Shown: positions 15,234 through 23,944 of the stretch, one piece after another
Layout: every line of letters begins with the position of its first letter
Numbering within the stretch: the stretch's first letter is position 1
Origin: Bacteroidetes bacterium MedPE-SWsnd-G1
GTDB lineage: Bacteria; Bacteroidota; Bacteroidia; Flavobacteriales; Flavobacteriaceae
Length of the DNA stretch: 64,000 nucleotides
Direction: 5' to 3'
Assembly (NCBI GenBank): GCA_001874265.1
Contig: MPDD01000008.1
Coordinates: 23,303 to 87,302, forward strand
Program-made: the position numbers and the translations under genes
Notes under the pieces: model-generated
What the model was told of the DNA's origin: nothing
The model's input: only the letters and a program-made list of their open reading frames with translations
The model's database searches: none

Positions 15234-16013
15234 ATGAGAGAAAATAGGTTATTAGTACTTGGGTTAGTTGTTTTGTTGGCGTTACCATTAACATCATATA
15301 AAAGATGGGGACAAACAGGGCATAGAGTTGTTGGGGAAATTGCTCAAAAGCACTTAACAAAAAAGGCTTCAAAAGCAATAGATAAGTTGTTAGATGGAAA
15401 ATCATTGGCGTTTGTATCTACCTATGCCGATGAGATTAAATCAGATAAAAAGTATAATAAATATTATACATGGCACTATATAAACATGGATATGAATCAG
15501 GATTATGCTGCCGCTGAGAAAAACCCTAAAGGTGATTTAGTTTCTGGAATTGCAAAGTGTAAGCAAGTGATTTCAGATGAAAACGCATCTAAGGAAGACA
15601 AAGCTTTTCATTTAAAAATGTTAGTGCATTTAGTAGGGGATTTACACCAACCTATGCATATAGGATTAAAAGAGGATAAAGGAGGAAACGATTTTAAAGT
15701 AAAATGGTTTTACAAAGATTCTAATTTGCACAGAGTTTGGGATAGCGATATGATTGATGGTTATTCTATGAGTTATATAGAATTGGCTGAAAATGCAGAT
15801 AGGTTGTCAAAAAATCAAGTTGCGGCATTGCAGCAAGGAACTGTTGTTGATTGGGTAAATGAAGTGCATGAGTTGACCAAAGAAGTATATGGTTCTGCTG
15901 AACAAGGAGAGAATTTAAGATATCGTTATTCTTATGAGTATTTAGAAACGGCAAGAACGCAAATGCAAAAAGGCGGGATTCGCTTGGCAAAAGTGCTAAA
16001 CGATTTGTTTTAA
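15234..16013 (+). CDS. S1/P1 nuclease
   Basis: 259 residues. The signal peptide (about 1-21) leaves a near N-terminal Trp25 in KRWGQTGHRVVGEIAQ; in S1/P1 nucleases an N-terminal Trp and a following His are zinc ligands. Further ligands are in WHYINMD, HLVGDLHQPMH and the GGNDF and HRVWDSD segments. These are trinuclear-zinc nucleases that cut single-stranded DNA and RNA and also remove 3' phosphates. It is secreted, and probably scavenges phosphate or nucleotides, which fits the PafA-like phosphatase at the left edge. Confidence 0.92.
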   Translation: MRENRLLVLGLVVLLALPLTSYKRWGQTGHRVVGEIAQKHLTKKASKAIDKLLDGKSLAFVSTYADEIKSDKKYNKYYTWHYINMDMNQDYAAAEKNPKGDLVSGIAKCKQVISDENASKEDKAFHLKMLVHLVGDLHQPMHIGLKEDKGGNDFKVKWFYKDSNLHRVWDSDMIDGYSMSYIELAENADRLSKNQVAALQQGTVVDWVNEVHELTKEVYGSAEQGENLRYRYSYEYLETARTQMQKGGIRLAKVLNDLF

Positions 16014-16030
16014 GCGATACAGACATAAAT

Positions 16031-16068
16031 AAAAAGAGGCATTTTCGTTACCGATAATGCCTCTTTTT
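16031..16068. terminator. bidirectional terminator
   Basis: A perfect 13-bp stem AAAAAGAGGCATT (16031-16043) / AATGCCTCTTTTT (16056-16068) lies between the convergent nuclease and DUF6249 genes and works in both directions. Confidence 0.85.
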
Positions 16069-16088
16069 GGTTGAGTTAATTAGTTTGG

Positions 16089-16433
16089 TTATTCTTTATC
16101 TAAGTTTTTCGTTAGGTTGAACCCTACAAAAAGGCCAGCACCAGCAGTCGTAAATATTACAGCAGGATAGATTCCTTCGCCTAAATTAGTATATTGATCT
16201 AACAACATTGCAATAAATACACCAATTCCAATGCCCATTAATAATACTGCTAAATTTAAAATAAATACTTTCCAAATAGGTGCAGTTCTCTGTTTCCCTT
16301 TATTAAAAATTTCAGCTCCTATACCTTTTTCAATTAGCGCCATACGCTCTTTATTTCTAGTTGAAAAGAATAAATAAACGATTCCGAAAAATATTCCAAA
16401 AATGATAGGTACTATAATTACTTCTGATCCCAT
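16089..16433 (-). CDS. DUF6249 small membrane protein
   Basis: 114 residues. The order of helix (VPIIFGIFFGIVYLFFS), basic linker RNKERMALIEKGIGAEIF and two more helices is characteristic of DUF6249. The function is unknown. In many bacteria it lies beside an ECF sigma factor; the sigma factor at 19775 is not adjacent here. Confidence 0.75.
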   Translation of the reverse strand: MGSEVIIVPIIFGIFFGIVYLFFSTRNKERMALIEKGIGAEIFNKGKQRTAPIWKVFILNLAVLLMGIGIGVFIAMLLDQYTNLGEGIYPAVIFTTAGAGLFVGFNLTKNLDKE

Positions 16434-16531
16434 GATAAATTGTTTTTTAAATGATTGTTTTTAATGTGTTTCCCTATTAGGACGATACCATTTAAGTTGA
16501 GGTTACAAAAAAGTTAAATTATTTTTTGGGT

Positions 16532-16565
16532 ATAAAAAAAACACCTTCGAATTAAAGAAGGTGTT
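16532..16565 (-). terminator. terminator of the sulfatase-DUF1254 operon
   Basis: A 9-bp stem AACACCTTC / GAAGGTGTT (16540-16548, 16557-16565) is followed on the minus strand by seven Ts. Confidence 0.8.
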
Positions 16566-16594
16566 CGTTCGTATTTCAAATAAAATGCCATTGA

Positions 16595-18223
16595 TTATTT
16601 CACAAGTTCAACTTCGCTTGGTTGCCAAGATTTGTCAAAGAAACCCTTTGAAGGAGAATAACATCTAATTATTTGAAACCATCCTTTATTTGGAATGGTC
16701 TTTACATAATTTCCGTCTGCAACACCCGCTGGTTTTTCTGGTCCATAATATAAAGTGATTGATCCGTCTGCGTTTTCTTCAGCTGCAGGAGTAGGGAAGG
16801 ATTGACTTCCAGCTCTCGGGTATCTCTGGTCTGTCTGAATCATAGAGCGTGTTTGATTGTCATAAACCGTAGTTGACCAAAAACGTTCTTGCGGAATTCC
16901 TTTTGGTAAGGTTAATTTGTACGTGTTTTTTCCATCCAATGCATTTCCTTCAGAATCAACAGAACCCACTAAATACTGTGAGCCAATTCCGGTTAATCTC
17001 ATACACATGGCGGGTGTAATACCCGTTGCTAAATAGAAAAATGAAGTTCGCGCCGTGATTTTTCTAGCACCATCATTTTCATAAGGTATAATTGAACCGT
17101 CTTTTCCAATTTCTGGCGGTGGTGTGTTAAATAAGTAACCTCCATCAAATAATGGATTCCACCAAGATGAACCTTCATTATAGTATCTGAATTTACTATT
17201 TGGTAAGGCTCCCATTGCTGCGGTTCTGGAGTACGCGTTTGCAACTTTTACAGCCTTATCTAAAATTTCTTTGGTTCTTGCATCTGGGTTAAACTTTTTT
17301 CCTTTTACAATTCCGATTGCTGCTAATTGTCCTGCAATTTCTGGGCTAATAGCGCCTACAGGCTGGCTTTGAATTATCTCGTTAATGTATTCAAAATGTC
17401 TGTAATTTGCTGGAGGAAGTGTATTAAAGTCCTTTCCAGAAACATCAACTAATTTAGGGTGTTTTGGCTCTGCAAATTTATTTAGTTTGCTCTCGCCATT
17501 TAAATAACTAGCAACACTAGTGCCTTCTCCTCCTGGAACATATGGATAGATTTTCATATGTTCTTTAATTGTTTTTTCACTTGTCTCAGTTGAGTTATCT
17601 ACTAAAAACATTCTACCTAACATGGTAACCAAATTGGTTTTTGAATATTTGATAAAATATCCTCCTTCCGGCAGTTCTCCTGTATATCCTTCTGGAACAA
17701 GTAGGAATTTCCCTCCTTTACCTCGGTCTGGGCCTGCTAATCCAAAATCTGAAATCCATCCAAACCAAAAGTCATCGAAAATACCCAATACGTTTGGTGG
17801 TGTTTCTACAATTAATGGTCCGTTTGATAGATCTAAATTCCCCCAAAAATAATAGGTATCCATATTTGCAGTAAGCATAAGGCTTTTTCCGTCTACCATT
17901 TCTGGTGAAACAATAAAGTCTCCATCTTCAACGCCAAGTTCTGCAAAACCTTTACGCAATGCCCAAAGTGAGGCACCTTGTATGGTGTTGTTATATGAGT
18001 TTACAGCATTAATATATAGCATTTCATCTTCTAGCATTCGAGCAGTTTCCTCAGTTGGGTAGCCCAAAGGGAATTTCAGTTTTCCAATTTTTGAATCAAT
18101 TACTTTATTGGTAGGGACGGATTCGTCAATAGGCTTGTATGTTCTTTTTTCTTGTGCATTCAATTGCCCAATTGAAATTATGACCGCTAGTAAAATAGCT
18201 TTTGTAAAGTTTATTTTTTTCAT
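16595..18223 (-). CDS. DUF1254/DUF1214 domain exported protein
   Basis: 542 residues. A signal peptide (MKKINFTKAILLAVIISIGQ, ending near LNAQ) precedes a DUF1254 domain (about 70-210, MLYINAVNSYNNTIQGASLW) and a DUF1214 domain near the C-terminus (PQERFWSTTVYDNQTRSMI, TLYYGPEKP). This family is exported and its biochemical function is unknown. It starts only 5 bp after the arylsulfatase stop, so the pair is one operon; a role in handling a sulfated or modified compound with the sulfatase is inferred from this linkage only. Confidence 0.85.
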   Translation of the reverse strand: MKKINFTKAILLAVIISIGQLNAQEKRTYKPIDESVPTNKVIDSKIGKLKFPLGYPTEETARMLEDEMLYINAVNSYNNTIQGASLWALRKGFAELGVEDGDFIVSPEMVDGKSLMLTANMDTYYFWGNLDLSNGPLIVETPPNVLGIFDDFWFGWISDFGLAGPDRGKGGKFLLVPEGYTGELPEGGYFIKYSKTNLVTMLGRMFLVDNSTETSEKTIKEHMKIYPYVPGGEGTSVASYLNGESKLNKFAEPKHPKLVDVSGKDFNTLPPANYRHFEYINEIIQSQPVGAISPEIAGQLAAIGIVKGKKFNPDARTKEILDKAVKVANAYSRTAAMGALPNSKFRYYNEGSSWWNPLFDGGYLFNTPPPEIGKDGSIIPYENDGARKITARTSFFYLATGITPAMCMRLTGIGSQYLVGSVDSEGNALDGKNTYKLTLPKGIPQERFWSTTVYDNQTRSMIQTDQRYPRAGSQSFPTPAAEENADGSITLYYGPEKPAGVADGNYVKTIPNKGWFQIIRCYSPSKGFFDKSWQPSEVELVK

Positions 18224-18228
18224 ATGTA

Positions 18229-19665
18229 TTAATTTTTAGGTTGATATGGGTCTTTTTGACCCGCTTTAATAGGAGGGTTTTGTTTTAATGAAATAACATG
18301 CTCTGTTAATTGACCCAAAGCTGCTTTAGGAACCCACGTGTGTGGAAAGAGTACATTGTCTTTTTCTTGTGGGTCGGTATATAAATTATACAATTTTGGC
18401 ATGGTGTAGTTGTTCAAAACACTATTCCAAGAGTTTTGCTCTTTAAAATGTAATTTCCAATTCTTCCATTTTACGCCAAAAATATCGTTACCCATATAAA
18501 CAACAAAACCATCTCTACCAGATTCAGTTTTATTTCCTAAAAAGAAATCACTCATTTCAATTCCGTCAATAATTCGGTCTTGCGGAACTGTTCCGCCTGC
18601 AATTTTTCCAATTGTAGGGAATAAATCCATGGCATGTACAATTTCATCGCTCGATTTACCCGCGTCGATTTTACCTGGCCATTTTGCAACAAATGGTACT
18701 CTTAAAGCACCTTCAAATCCGGTAAACAAAGTTCCTCTCCATGGCCCCGGAGAGCCATGAGCAGCCGTTTCAACAGTTAAACTAGTACTGTTAAAATCGA
18801 GTGCTTCAGGTCCATTATCTGCAGTGAAAATAAAAAGAGTATTGTCAGTTTCGCCTAGTTCCTCAATTTTATCTACCAATTCACCGGTATAAGAATCTAT
18901 TTGCAGCAATAAATCTGCCCAAGGGCCATTACTTGTTTTTCCTTTAAAATCTGGATGAGGCATGGTAGGGAAATGCGTTGCAGTATAGGGTAAATACAGA
19001 AAGAAGGGTTTGTTTTCTTTCGATTTTCGCTCCATAAAGTCCTTGGCCTTATCTGTTAAGTCTCTGTCAATTAAAGGTCTGTAATCTAAATCATAGATTT
19101 TAACTTTTTCTGGACTTATTCCTTTTTTACCTTCCATCACATAGGTAGGTGAAACTCCACTTTCTGCAAATCCATCCAAAGATGTATACGTAGATTCATC
19201 TGTAGAATTTGGAACTCCATACCATTCGTCAAAACCTTGATCTGTTGGAAAACGCCCTTCTGTTCTTCCTAAATGCCATTTGCCAAACATACCTGTTGCA
19301 TAACCAGCTTCTGATAGCATTTCGGCCATTGTCTTTTCCCATTGCACCAAACCGTAGACACCTTCTCCCATAGGTACGGTCCCATTACCACTTCTAATGG
19401 CATAACGACCCGTCAATAATGCCGATCTAGAAGGTGTACATTGCACTTCTACATTGAAATTTGTGAGTCTTAATCCTTCATTCGCTAGTTGATCCATTCT
19501 TGGCGTTTCAGTTCCTCGTAAAATTCCTCCACCATTAAAACCAGGTTCTCCATATCCAAAGTTGTCTAAGAAGACAATGACGATATTCGGTTTTTCTTGA
19601 GCCTGCGATTTAATTGAATTAAAAGAGAAAGCAAGTATTGCTAGTATAATTAGTTTAGTTTTCAT
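18229..19665 (-). CDS. S1-family arylsulfatase
   Basis: 478 residues. A signal peptide ends near SQAQ (24). The sulfatase signature CTPSRSALLTG has Cys76, which must be oxidised to formylglycine for activity. Metal-site residues include the substituted DNFG at 34-37 (most sulfatases have DD here) and FTADNGPE near residue 278. It is periplasmic or secreted. Unlike the large array at 35-48 kb, it is paired with a DUF1254 gene and probably acts on a different, perhaps small, sulfate ester. No formylglycine-generating enzyme is encoded in the window. Confidence 0.93.
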   Translation of the reverse strand: MKTKLIILAILAFSFNSIKSQAQEKPNIVIVFLDNFGYGEPGFNGGGILRGTETPRMDQLANEGLRLTNFNVEVQCTPSRSALLTGRYAIRSGNGTVPMGEGVYGLVQWEKTMAEMLSEAGYATGMFGKWHLGRTEGRFPTDQGFDEWYGVPNSTDESTYTSLDGFAESGVSPTYVMEGKKGISPEKVKIYDLDYRPLIDRDLTDKAKDFMERKSKENKPFFLYLPYTATHFPTMPHPDFKGKTSNGPWADLLLQIDSYTGELVDKIEELGETDNTLFIFTADNGPEALDFNSTSLTVETAAHGSPGPWRGTLFTGFEGALRVPFVAKWPGKIDAGKSSDEIVHAMDLFPTIGKIAGGTVPQDRIIDGIEMSDFFLGNKTESGRDGFVVYMGNDIFGVKWKNWKLHFKEQNSWNSVLNNYTMPKLYNLYTDPQEKDNVLFPHTWVPKAALGQLTEHVISLKQNPPIKAGQKDPYQPKN

Positions 19666-19739
19666 AGTGCGTATTTTCTATTTAGATGTTAACGAAAATA
19701 CGAAATAATCAGATTTAGAAAAAATACTTTGTAACTTTC

Positions 19740-19768
19740 GTAACATTTATAAAAGCGTAATCGTCTTA
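19740..19768 (+). promoter_or_regulatory. ECF-type promoter of the sigma factor gene
   Basis: GTAAC (19740-19744), a 17-bp spacer and CGTCTTA (19762-19768) match the ECF sigma promoter pattern (-35 GTAAC/GAAC, -10 CGTC). The ATG is at 19775. A second GTAAC at 19731 is 4 bp upstream. It implies autoregulation of the sigma factor. Confidence 0.55.
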
Positions 19769-19774
19769 ATAGCG

Positions 19775-20368
19775 ATGGAACATCAAAATGACCTGTTTTA
19801 TATAGAAAAAGTATTGGCCGGAGATACCCAGTCTTTTGGGATACTTGTGCAGCGCTACCAAAATATGGTGTTTGCACTGTCATTAAAGATGTTAAAACAT
19901 AGAGAAGAGGCCGAAGAAGTGGCGCAAGACACTTTTGTAAAAGCCTACAAATCGATTGCTAAATTTAAAGGCGATTCGAAATTCTCTACGTGGATGTATC
20001 GCATTGCGTATAATACCTGTTTAGATAGAATTAAAGGAAATGTGAAGTTTAACAATAATGTAGAGATTAACGATGTTACCTCTAACGAGTTGGAAGCCGT
20101 AGAACATATTTTTGAAGGTATTGAGCGTAAAGAGCGAAGTGAAATTATTCAGGGTTGTATGAATCAATTACCTGATGAAGAGCGCGTAATTGTTCACTTG
20201 TTCTATTTTGAAGAGCAAAGTTTAAAAGAAATAGAAGAAATTACTCAGTTAACAGCGAGTAATATCAAAGTGAAATTACACAGAGCGCGTAAGAAATTAT
20301 TTAGTATTTTTAAGAACTCGGTTGAGCATGAAATTTACAGTCATTATGAACAAAGAGCCAAAGGATAA
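19775..20368 (+). CDS. ECF RNA polymerase sigma factor
   Basis: 197 residues with sigma-70 region 2 (LVQRYQNMVFALSLKM, EEVAQDTFVKAYKSIAKF, KFSTWMYRIAYNTCLDRIKG) and region 4 (LPDEERVIVHLFYFEEQSL, ASNIKVKLHRARKKLF). It directs RNA polymerase to promoters such as its own GTAAC-N17-CGTCTTA site. The downstream gene overlaps it by 23 bp and encodes a single-span membrane protein, a good anti-sigma candidate. Confidence 0.94.
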   Translation: MEHQNDLFYIEKVLAGDTQSFGILVQRYQNMVFALSLKMLKHREEAEEVAQDTFVKAYKSIAKFKGDSKFSTWMYRIAYNTCLDRIKGNVKFNNNVEINDVTSNELEAVEHIFEGIERKERSEIIQGCMNQLPDEERVIVHLFYFEEQSLKEIEEITQLTASNIKVKLHRARKKLFSIFKNSVEHEIYSHYEQRAKG

Positions 20369-20753
20369 TTTAGATCTGTTTACCAAAAAAATGGTAAAAG
20401 AATTGCCAGAAGAAAAACCATCATTAGATTTTTCTAAAAATGTAATGGATGCAGTTTATGTTGTTGAGCAAGCGAAAGAATTAAAAAGAAGTCAGCCACT
20501 TATTTCTAAAAGAACTTGGTTGTTGTTTGTTGGGGTTATTATTGCAGCAACGGTTTATTTATTGAAAAACACCACGTTCGCAGAAAATAGTTTGCTTTCT
20601 AGAATAGATTTTGGAACCTATACAAATGGATTATCATTTGATTATTCTTTAGGGTTCACAACTTCAAATGTTACCATTTATGCATTTGTGTTTTTAGCTA
20701 TTATGATCAGTGTACAAATAGGGTATATCAAGAATTATTACGCTAGGAAATAA
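20346..20753 (+). CDS. small single-span membrane protein, candidate anti-sigma factor
   Basis: 135 residues from ATG 20346 (MNKEPKDNLDLFTKKMVKEL); an earlier in-frame ATG at 20322 is less likely. An acidic cytoplasmic segment (about 1-55) is followed by one strong membrane helix (WLLFVGVIIAATVYLL) and a second near the C-terminus. No zinc-binding ZAS motif (HxxxCxxC) is present. The position, overlapping the ECF sigma gene by 23 bp and ending at a terminator, suggests it controls the sigma factor, but no family is recognised. Confidence 0.6.
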   Translation: MNKEPKDNLDLFTKKMVKELPEEKPSLDFSKNVMDAVYVVEQAKELKRSQPLISKRTWLLFVGVIIAATVYLLKNTTFAENSLLSRIDFGTYTNGLSFDYSLGFTTSNVTIYAFVFLAIMISVQIGYIKNYYARK

Positions 20754-20772
20754 AAAAATAAAATAGATAAAT

Positions 20773-20804
20773 AAAAAAAGCCTTGAGAAATCAAGGCTTT
20801 TTTT
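20773..20804. terminator. bidirectional terminator
   Basis: A 14-bp stem AAAAAAAGCCTTGA / TCAAGGCTTTTTTT with a GAAA loop lies between the convergent anti-sigma candidate and SIMPL gene. Confidence 0.9.
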
Positions 20805-20807
20805 ATT

Positions 20808-21500
20808 CTATTTCAAAGCGAATTTTACGGAAACAGTACTCTCTACTCTTATTTTTTCAAATTCAATTTCTAAAGGTTGAGAATCTTGAAAGGAGTTTCC
20901 TTTAATTTTCATGGAAGATTCTTTCACGCTTCTATATCGAAAGTTCTGAAATTGATCTGTTATGTGAATTGCGTTTCCAATGTTCTGACCAAGTGGTTGG
21001 GTAAGTGCAATTGCATTTTGTTTTGCTTTAAGTATTGCCTTTGATTTTAGGTTCAATTTTAAGTCTTCAATTTTTGAATAACTTAATTTTTCAATTCCAA
21101 CATTAGATATTTTTTCTTTTTCTAACGCCAAGATTACTTTTCCGGCGGTTACCGCATCATAGACTATTAGCGAGTAAGATTTTGCTTTATGAATATCTTT
21201 TTGTTTCAAAAAATATTTTTTAAAATTTGATGATAAATCACTTAACGAGAGTTGTTCTTCAATATTAATGTTCAGACCCTTTAACACATTGGCCATTTTA
21301 TTTTCTTGAACTTCAATAGATGTTTTTCCTTTTGAATCTTGTTCTGAAAGATAAATTGTTAAGTAAATTTTATCTGGTACAACTAACGTATCAACCTTGG
21401 CAGAGGTTTCTAAATATGGTTGATCAATATAGTTTTTATTTTGAGAAAAGGCTTGTTGAATAATTAATAAGGTAATAATGTTTATAAAAAGTGATTTCAT
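20808..21500 (-). CDS. SIMPL (DUF541) domain exported protein
   Basis: 230 residues. The signal peptide (MKSLFINIITLLIIQQAFSQ) precedes a SIMPL domain: YLETSAKVDTLVVPDKIYLT at about 29-48 and AKQNAIALTQPLGQNIGNAI near 158-177 correspond to the two conserved blocks. SIMPL proteins form large periplasmic oligomers and are associated with oxidative or membrane stress. It stands alone between two other unrelated genes. Confidence 0.85.
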   Translation of the reverse strand: MKSLFINIITLLIIQQAFSQNKNYIDQPYLETSAKVDTLVVPDKIYLTIYLSEQDSKGKTSIEVQENKMANVLKGLNINIEEQLSLSDLSSNFKKYFLKQKDIHKAKSYSLIVYDAVTAGKVILALEKEKISNVGIEKLSYSKIEDLKLNLKSKAILKAKQNAIALTQPLGQNIGNAIHITDQFQNFRYRSVKESSMKIKGNSFQDSQPLEIEFEKIRVESTVSVKFALK

Positions 21501-21573
21501 TTTTAAGAGGTTTTAATTGTTTAACCAACCACTACAATATTAATGCCAACAAACACTGACTAACTTTCTTTTA

Positions 21574-22338
21574 TCATTCAGCAATAAGTAATTTATTGTA
21601 ATGTAGGTTTTTCTTAAATTTATATCCTAACGATAAAATATTGGTTTTAAACCAATCAGATTTGCCGATATCCTTATTGTCTTCTAATATTAAAATTGGC
21701 TTACAACGCTTTATAGTTTTAACAGCGCCTTTTACAGCTTGTTCTTCAAATCCTTCAATATCTAATTGTAAAATGGAAATATTTCTATCTTCTGGAATCA
21801 CGTCATCTATGGCTACAATTTGAATTTCTTCAAATTCTCCTTTTTGAGATTTAGGAACAATGGTGCTTGCACCACCCATACTTTTTCCAGATTTATCTTT
21901 TGTGTTTAAACGTTCTGAAGAACTTTTTTCTCCCAGTCCTTTTGGTGAAAGCGTAATGTTTGTAATGTTATTTAGAAGCATGGTTATTTCTGCACATCTA
22001 AAACCTTCTCTGCTTGGTTCAAATGACCAAATTTTAGCATCAGAATGCATGGCTGTTGAAAGGCCTGGAAAAAAATCACCGAAACATGCTCCGGAATGAA
22101 TAATGTCGCCTTCTTTTACATTATTTCTCATGAACTCAATAGTATCAGGTTCGTACACATCACCTTGAAGAATTTTTTGAGTTAACACACCGTGTTGTGT
22201 AGAGGCAGGAACACAGTAGGCACCGTATTTATTAAATGCTATTGCCGCATTCAATGCTTGGTTGTTAAGGCTTTTATCAACCTTGTTCTCTTTACTCAAC
22301 GCTACTTTGCCTCCAAAATATTTATCTATGATTCCCAT
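21574..22338 (-). CDS. FkbM-family methyltransferase
   Basis: 254 residues, cytoplasmic. A SAM-binding motif is recognisable (GDIIHSGACFGDFFPGLS, then IWSFEPSREGFRC) and the FkbM C-terminal pattern ILQLDIEGFEEQAVKGA is present. FkbM enzymes O-methylate sugars or polyketides, so this may modify a surface glycan. No glycosyltransferase genes lie nearby. Confidence 0.85.
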   Translation of the reverse strand: MGIIDKYFGGKVALSKENKVDKSLNNQALNAAIAFNKYGAYCVPASTQHGVLTQKILQGDVYEPDTIEFMRNNVKEGDIIHSGACFGDFFPGLSTAMHSDAKIWSFEPSREGFRCAEITMLLNNITNITLSPKGLGEKSSSERLNTKDKSGKSMGGASTIVPKSQKGEFEEIQIVAIDDVIPEDRNISILQLDIEGFEEQAVKGAVKTIKRCKPILILEDNKDIGKSDWFKTNILSLGYKFKKNLHYNKLLIAE

Positions 22339-22440
22339 TTGATTAATTTGATGATTGCGAATATAGTTAATTTTTATAGATGGATTGAGCGATATAGTGC
22401 ACTAGAATTAGAGTTGTATTTAGGTAAAAGGTGAGCATAA

Positions 22441-22468
22441 AAAAACCGAAACTTTCGTTTCGGTTTTT
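22441..22468. terminator. hairpin terminator upstream of the FkbM gene
   Basis: A perfect 12-bp stem AAAAACCGAAAC / GTTTCGGTTTTT with a TTTC loop and A/T tracts on both sides. It may stop read-through from the leftward tRNA-Ser transcript. Confidence 0.75.
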
Positions 22469-22488
22469 TTTGCGGAGAAAGAGGGATT
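22469..22488 (-). repeat. 20-bp duplicate of the tRNA-Ser 3' end (copy 1)
   Basis: TTTGCGGAGAAAGAGGGATT at 22469-22488 is identical to 22595-22614, the 3' end of the tRNA-Ser gene. The copies are direct repeats 126 bp apart. Just after this copy, AAGAGGGA (22479-22486) pairs with TCCCTCTT (22500-22507), and GCATTT-TGC-AAATGC forms another small palindrome at 22511-22525. Confidence 0.85.
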
Positions 22489-22540
22489 TTGTTCCAATCT
22501 CCCTCTTATTGCATTTTGCAAATGCCAAATTCTTAAAATT

Positions 22541-22575
22541 AAAAAATCCACTCAAGTAAAACTTGGTGGATTTTT
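22541..22575 (-). terminator. terminator of tRNA-Ser
   Basis: On the minus strand the arms AAAAATCCACCAAG and CTTGAGTGGATTTTT pair with one bulged base around a TTTTA loop and end in a T run, 24 bp downstream of the tRNA. Confidence 0.7.
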
Positions 22576-22598
22576 ATTTCAAGCCTTGCGCTTGTTTG

Positions 22599-22683
22599 CG
22601 GAGAAAGAGGGATTCGAACCCCCGGACCTGTTACAGTCAACAGTTTTCAAGACTGCCGCATTCGACCACTCTGCCATTTCTCC
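22599..22683 (-). tRNA. tRNA-Ser (anticodon TGA)
   Basis: An 85-nt class II tRNA. The acceptor GGAGAAA (22677-22683 complement) pairs with TTTCTCC (22600-22606 complement), with discriminator G at 22599. The D arm contains GCAGAGTGGTCGAATGC. The anticodon loop CTTGAAA gives TGA between GCAGT and ACTGT. A long variable arm (TTGACTGTAACAGGTC) and T loop TTCGAAT follow. The genomic bases after the discriminator are CA, so CCA is not fully encoded. Confidence 0.96.
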
Positions 22684-22837
22684 AGAAGCCTCATCAGGTA
22701 TTCCCTGAATGCGGGTGCAAATATATGATGCTTTTTCCTTTTGCTCAAACTTTTTTAGGATATTTTTTCGAAAAAAAACTTATTGAACTATTGGCAATTA
22801 TTTGTGACATATAGCCTAACAATTTATAACAGTTTCT

Positions 22838-22845
22838 TACTTTTG
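22838..22845 (+). promoter_or_regulatory. -7 promoter element of aroC
   Basis: TACTTTTG is a perfect TAnnTTTG match, 16 bp upstream of the aroC ATG. Confidence 0.55.
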
Positions 22846-22861
22846 TTCAAAATTTACAATT

Positions 22862-23926
22862 ATGGCGAGCAATACCTTTGGAAATCTTTTAAAATTGACC
22901 ACTTTTGGAGAGTCACATGGCGCTGCAATTGGAGGTGTTATTGATGGGTGCCCTGCTGGATTGGAATTAGATTTAGAGGCCGTACAAGTAGAATTAAATC
23001 GTAGAAGACCAGGGCAATCGGCTATTGTAACAGCCAGAAAAGAACCAGATGAAGTGCAATTTTTATCTGGGGTTTTTGAAGGAAAAACTACCGGGACTTC
23101 TATTGGGTTTGTGATACAAAACACCAATCAGAAAAGTAAAGATTACACGCACAATGTAGATGTGTTTAGACCATCGCATGCCGATTATACATATAATAAA
23201 AAATATGGCGTTAGAGACCATAGGGGAGGTGGAAGAACGTCTGCTCGTGAAACTGCAAATTGGGTAGTTGCCGGTGCACTTGCAAAGCAATTAATTTCTC
23301 AAATAAAAATAAATGCATTTACTTCTTCGGTAGGAGAAATTACCATTAACAAACCTTATCAAGACTTAGATTTTTCTTTAATAGAATCAAATGCAATTCG
23401 TTGCCCAGAGCCTGAAGTGGCACAGGAAATGATTCAGCATATTAAAGACATTAAAAAGCAAGGTGATACTATTGGAGGAACTATTACATGTGTGATTCAT
23501 AACGTACCTGTTGGATTAGGAGAACCTATTTTTAACAAATTACACGCTGAATTAGGAAAGGCAATGCTATCTATCAATGCTGTAAAAGGTTTTGAATACG
23601 GCAGTGGCTTTTGTGGTACTAAAATGAAAGGTAGTGAACATAACGACCAGTTTAACACCGATGGTTCTACTAAAACAAACTTGTCTGGCGGAATTCAAGG
23701 TGGTGTAAGTAACGGAATGGATATTTATTTTAGAGTTGCTTTTAAACCTGTCGCTACTCTAATTCAAAAACAAGATACCATAGATAGCGAAGGTAATGTG
23801 GTTGAAATGCAAGGTAGAGGAAGACACGATCCTTGTGTTGTGCCTAGAGCCGTACCAATTGTAGAGGCCATGGCAGCACTAGTTATGGCCGATTTTTATT
23901 TATTAGATAAGACTACGAAGATTTAA
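22862..23926 (+). CDS. aroC: chorismate synthase
   Basis: 354 residues, full length. The enzyme removes phosphate from EPSP to make chorismate, the last step of the shikimate pathway, and needs reduced FMN. Signature segments are present: [15 protein letters not shown] (about 18-32), [20 protein letters not shown] (about 118-137) and [20 protein letters not shown] near the C-terminus. It is a cytoplasmic enzyme, a single gene with its own -7 element. Confidence 0.98.
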   Translation: MASNTFGNLLKLTTFGESHGAAIGGVIDGCPAGLELDLEAVQVELNRRRPGQSAIVTARKEPDEVQFLSGVFEGKTTGTSIGFVIQNTNQKSKDYTHNVDVFRPSHADYTYNKKYGVRDHRGGGRTSARETANWVVAGALAKQLISQIKINAFTSSVGEITINKPYQDLDFSLIESNAIRCPEPEVAQEMIQHIKDIKKQGDTIGGTITCVIHNVPVGLGEPIFNKLHAELGKAMLSINAVKGFEYGSGFCGTKMKGSEHNDQFNTDGSTKTNLSGGIQGGVSNGMDIYFRVAFKPVATLIQKQDTIDSEGNVVEMQGRGRHDPCVVPRAVPIVEAMAALVMADFYLLDKTTKI

Positions 23927-23944
23927 AAACTTTTGAATTAAGTT

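Noticed and set aside
19731..19744. GTAACTTTCGTAAC as another Crp/Fnr operator
   Set aside because: The half-sites are direct (GTAAC...GTAAC), not inverted, and the second GTAAC fits an ECF -35 element at 17 bp from CGTCTTA.
22469..22614. Second, degenerate tRNA-Ser gene
   Set aside because: Only the 3' 20 bases are repeated; the rest has no tRNA-like sequence, so it is treated as a duplicated end.
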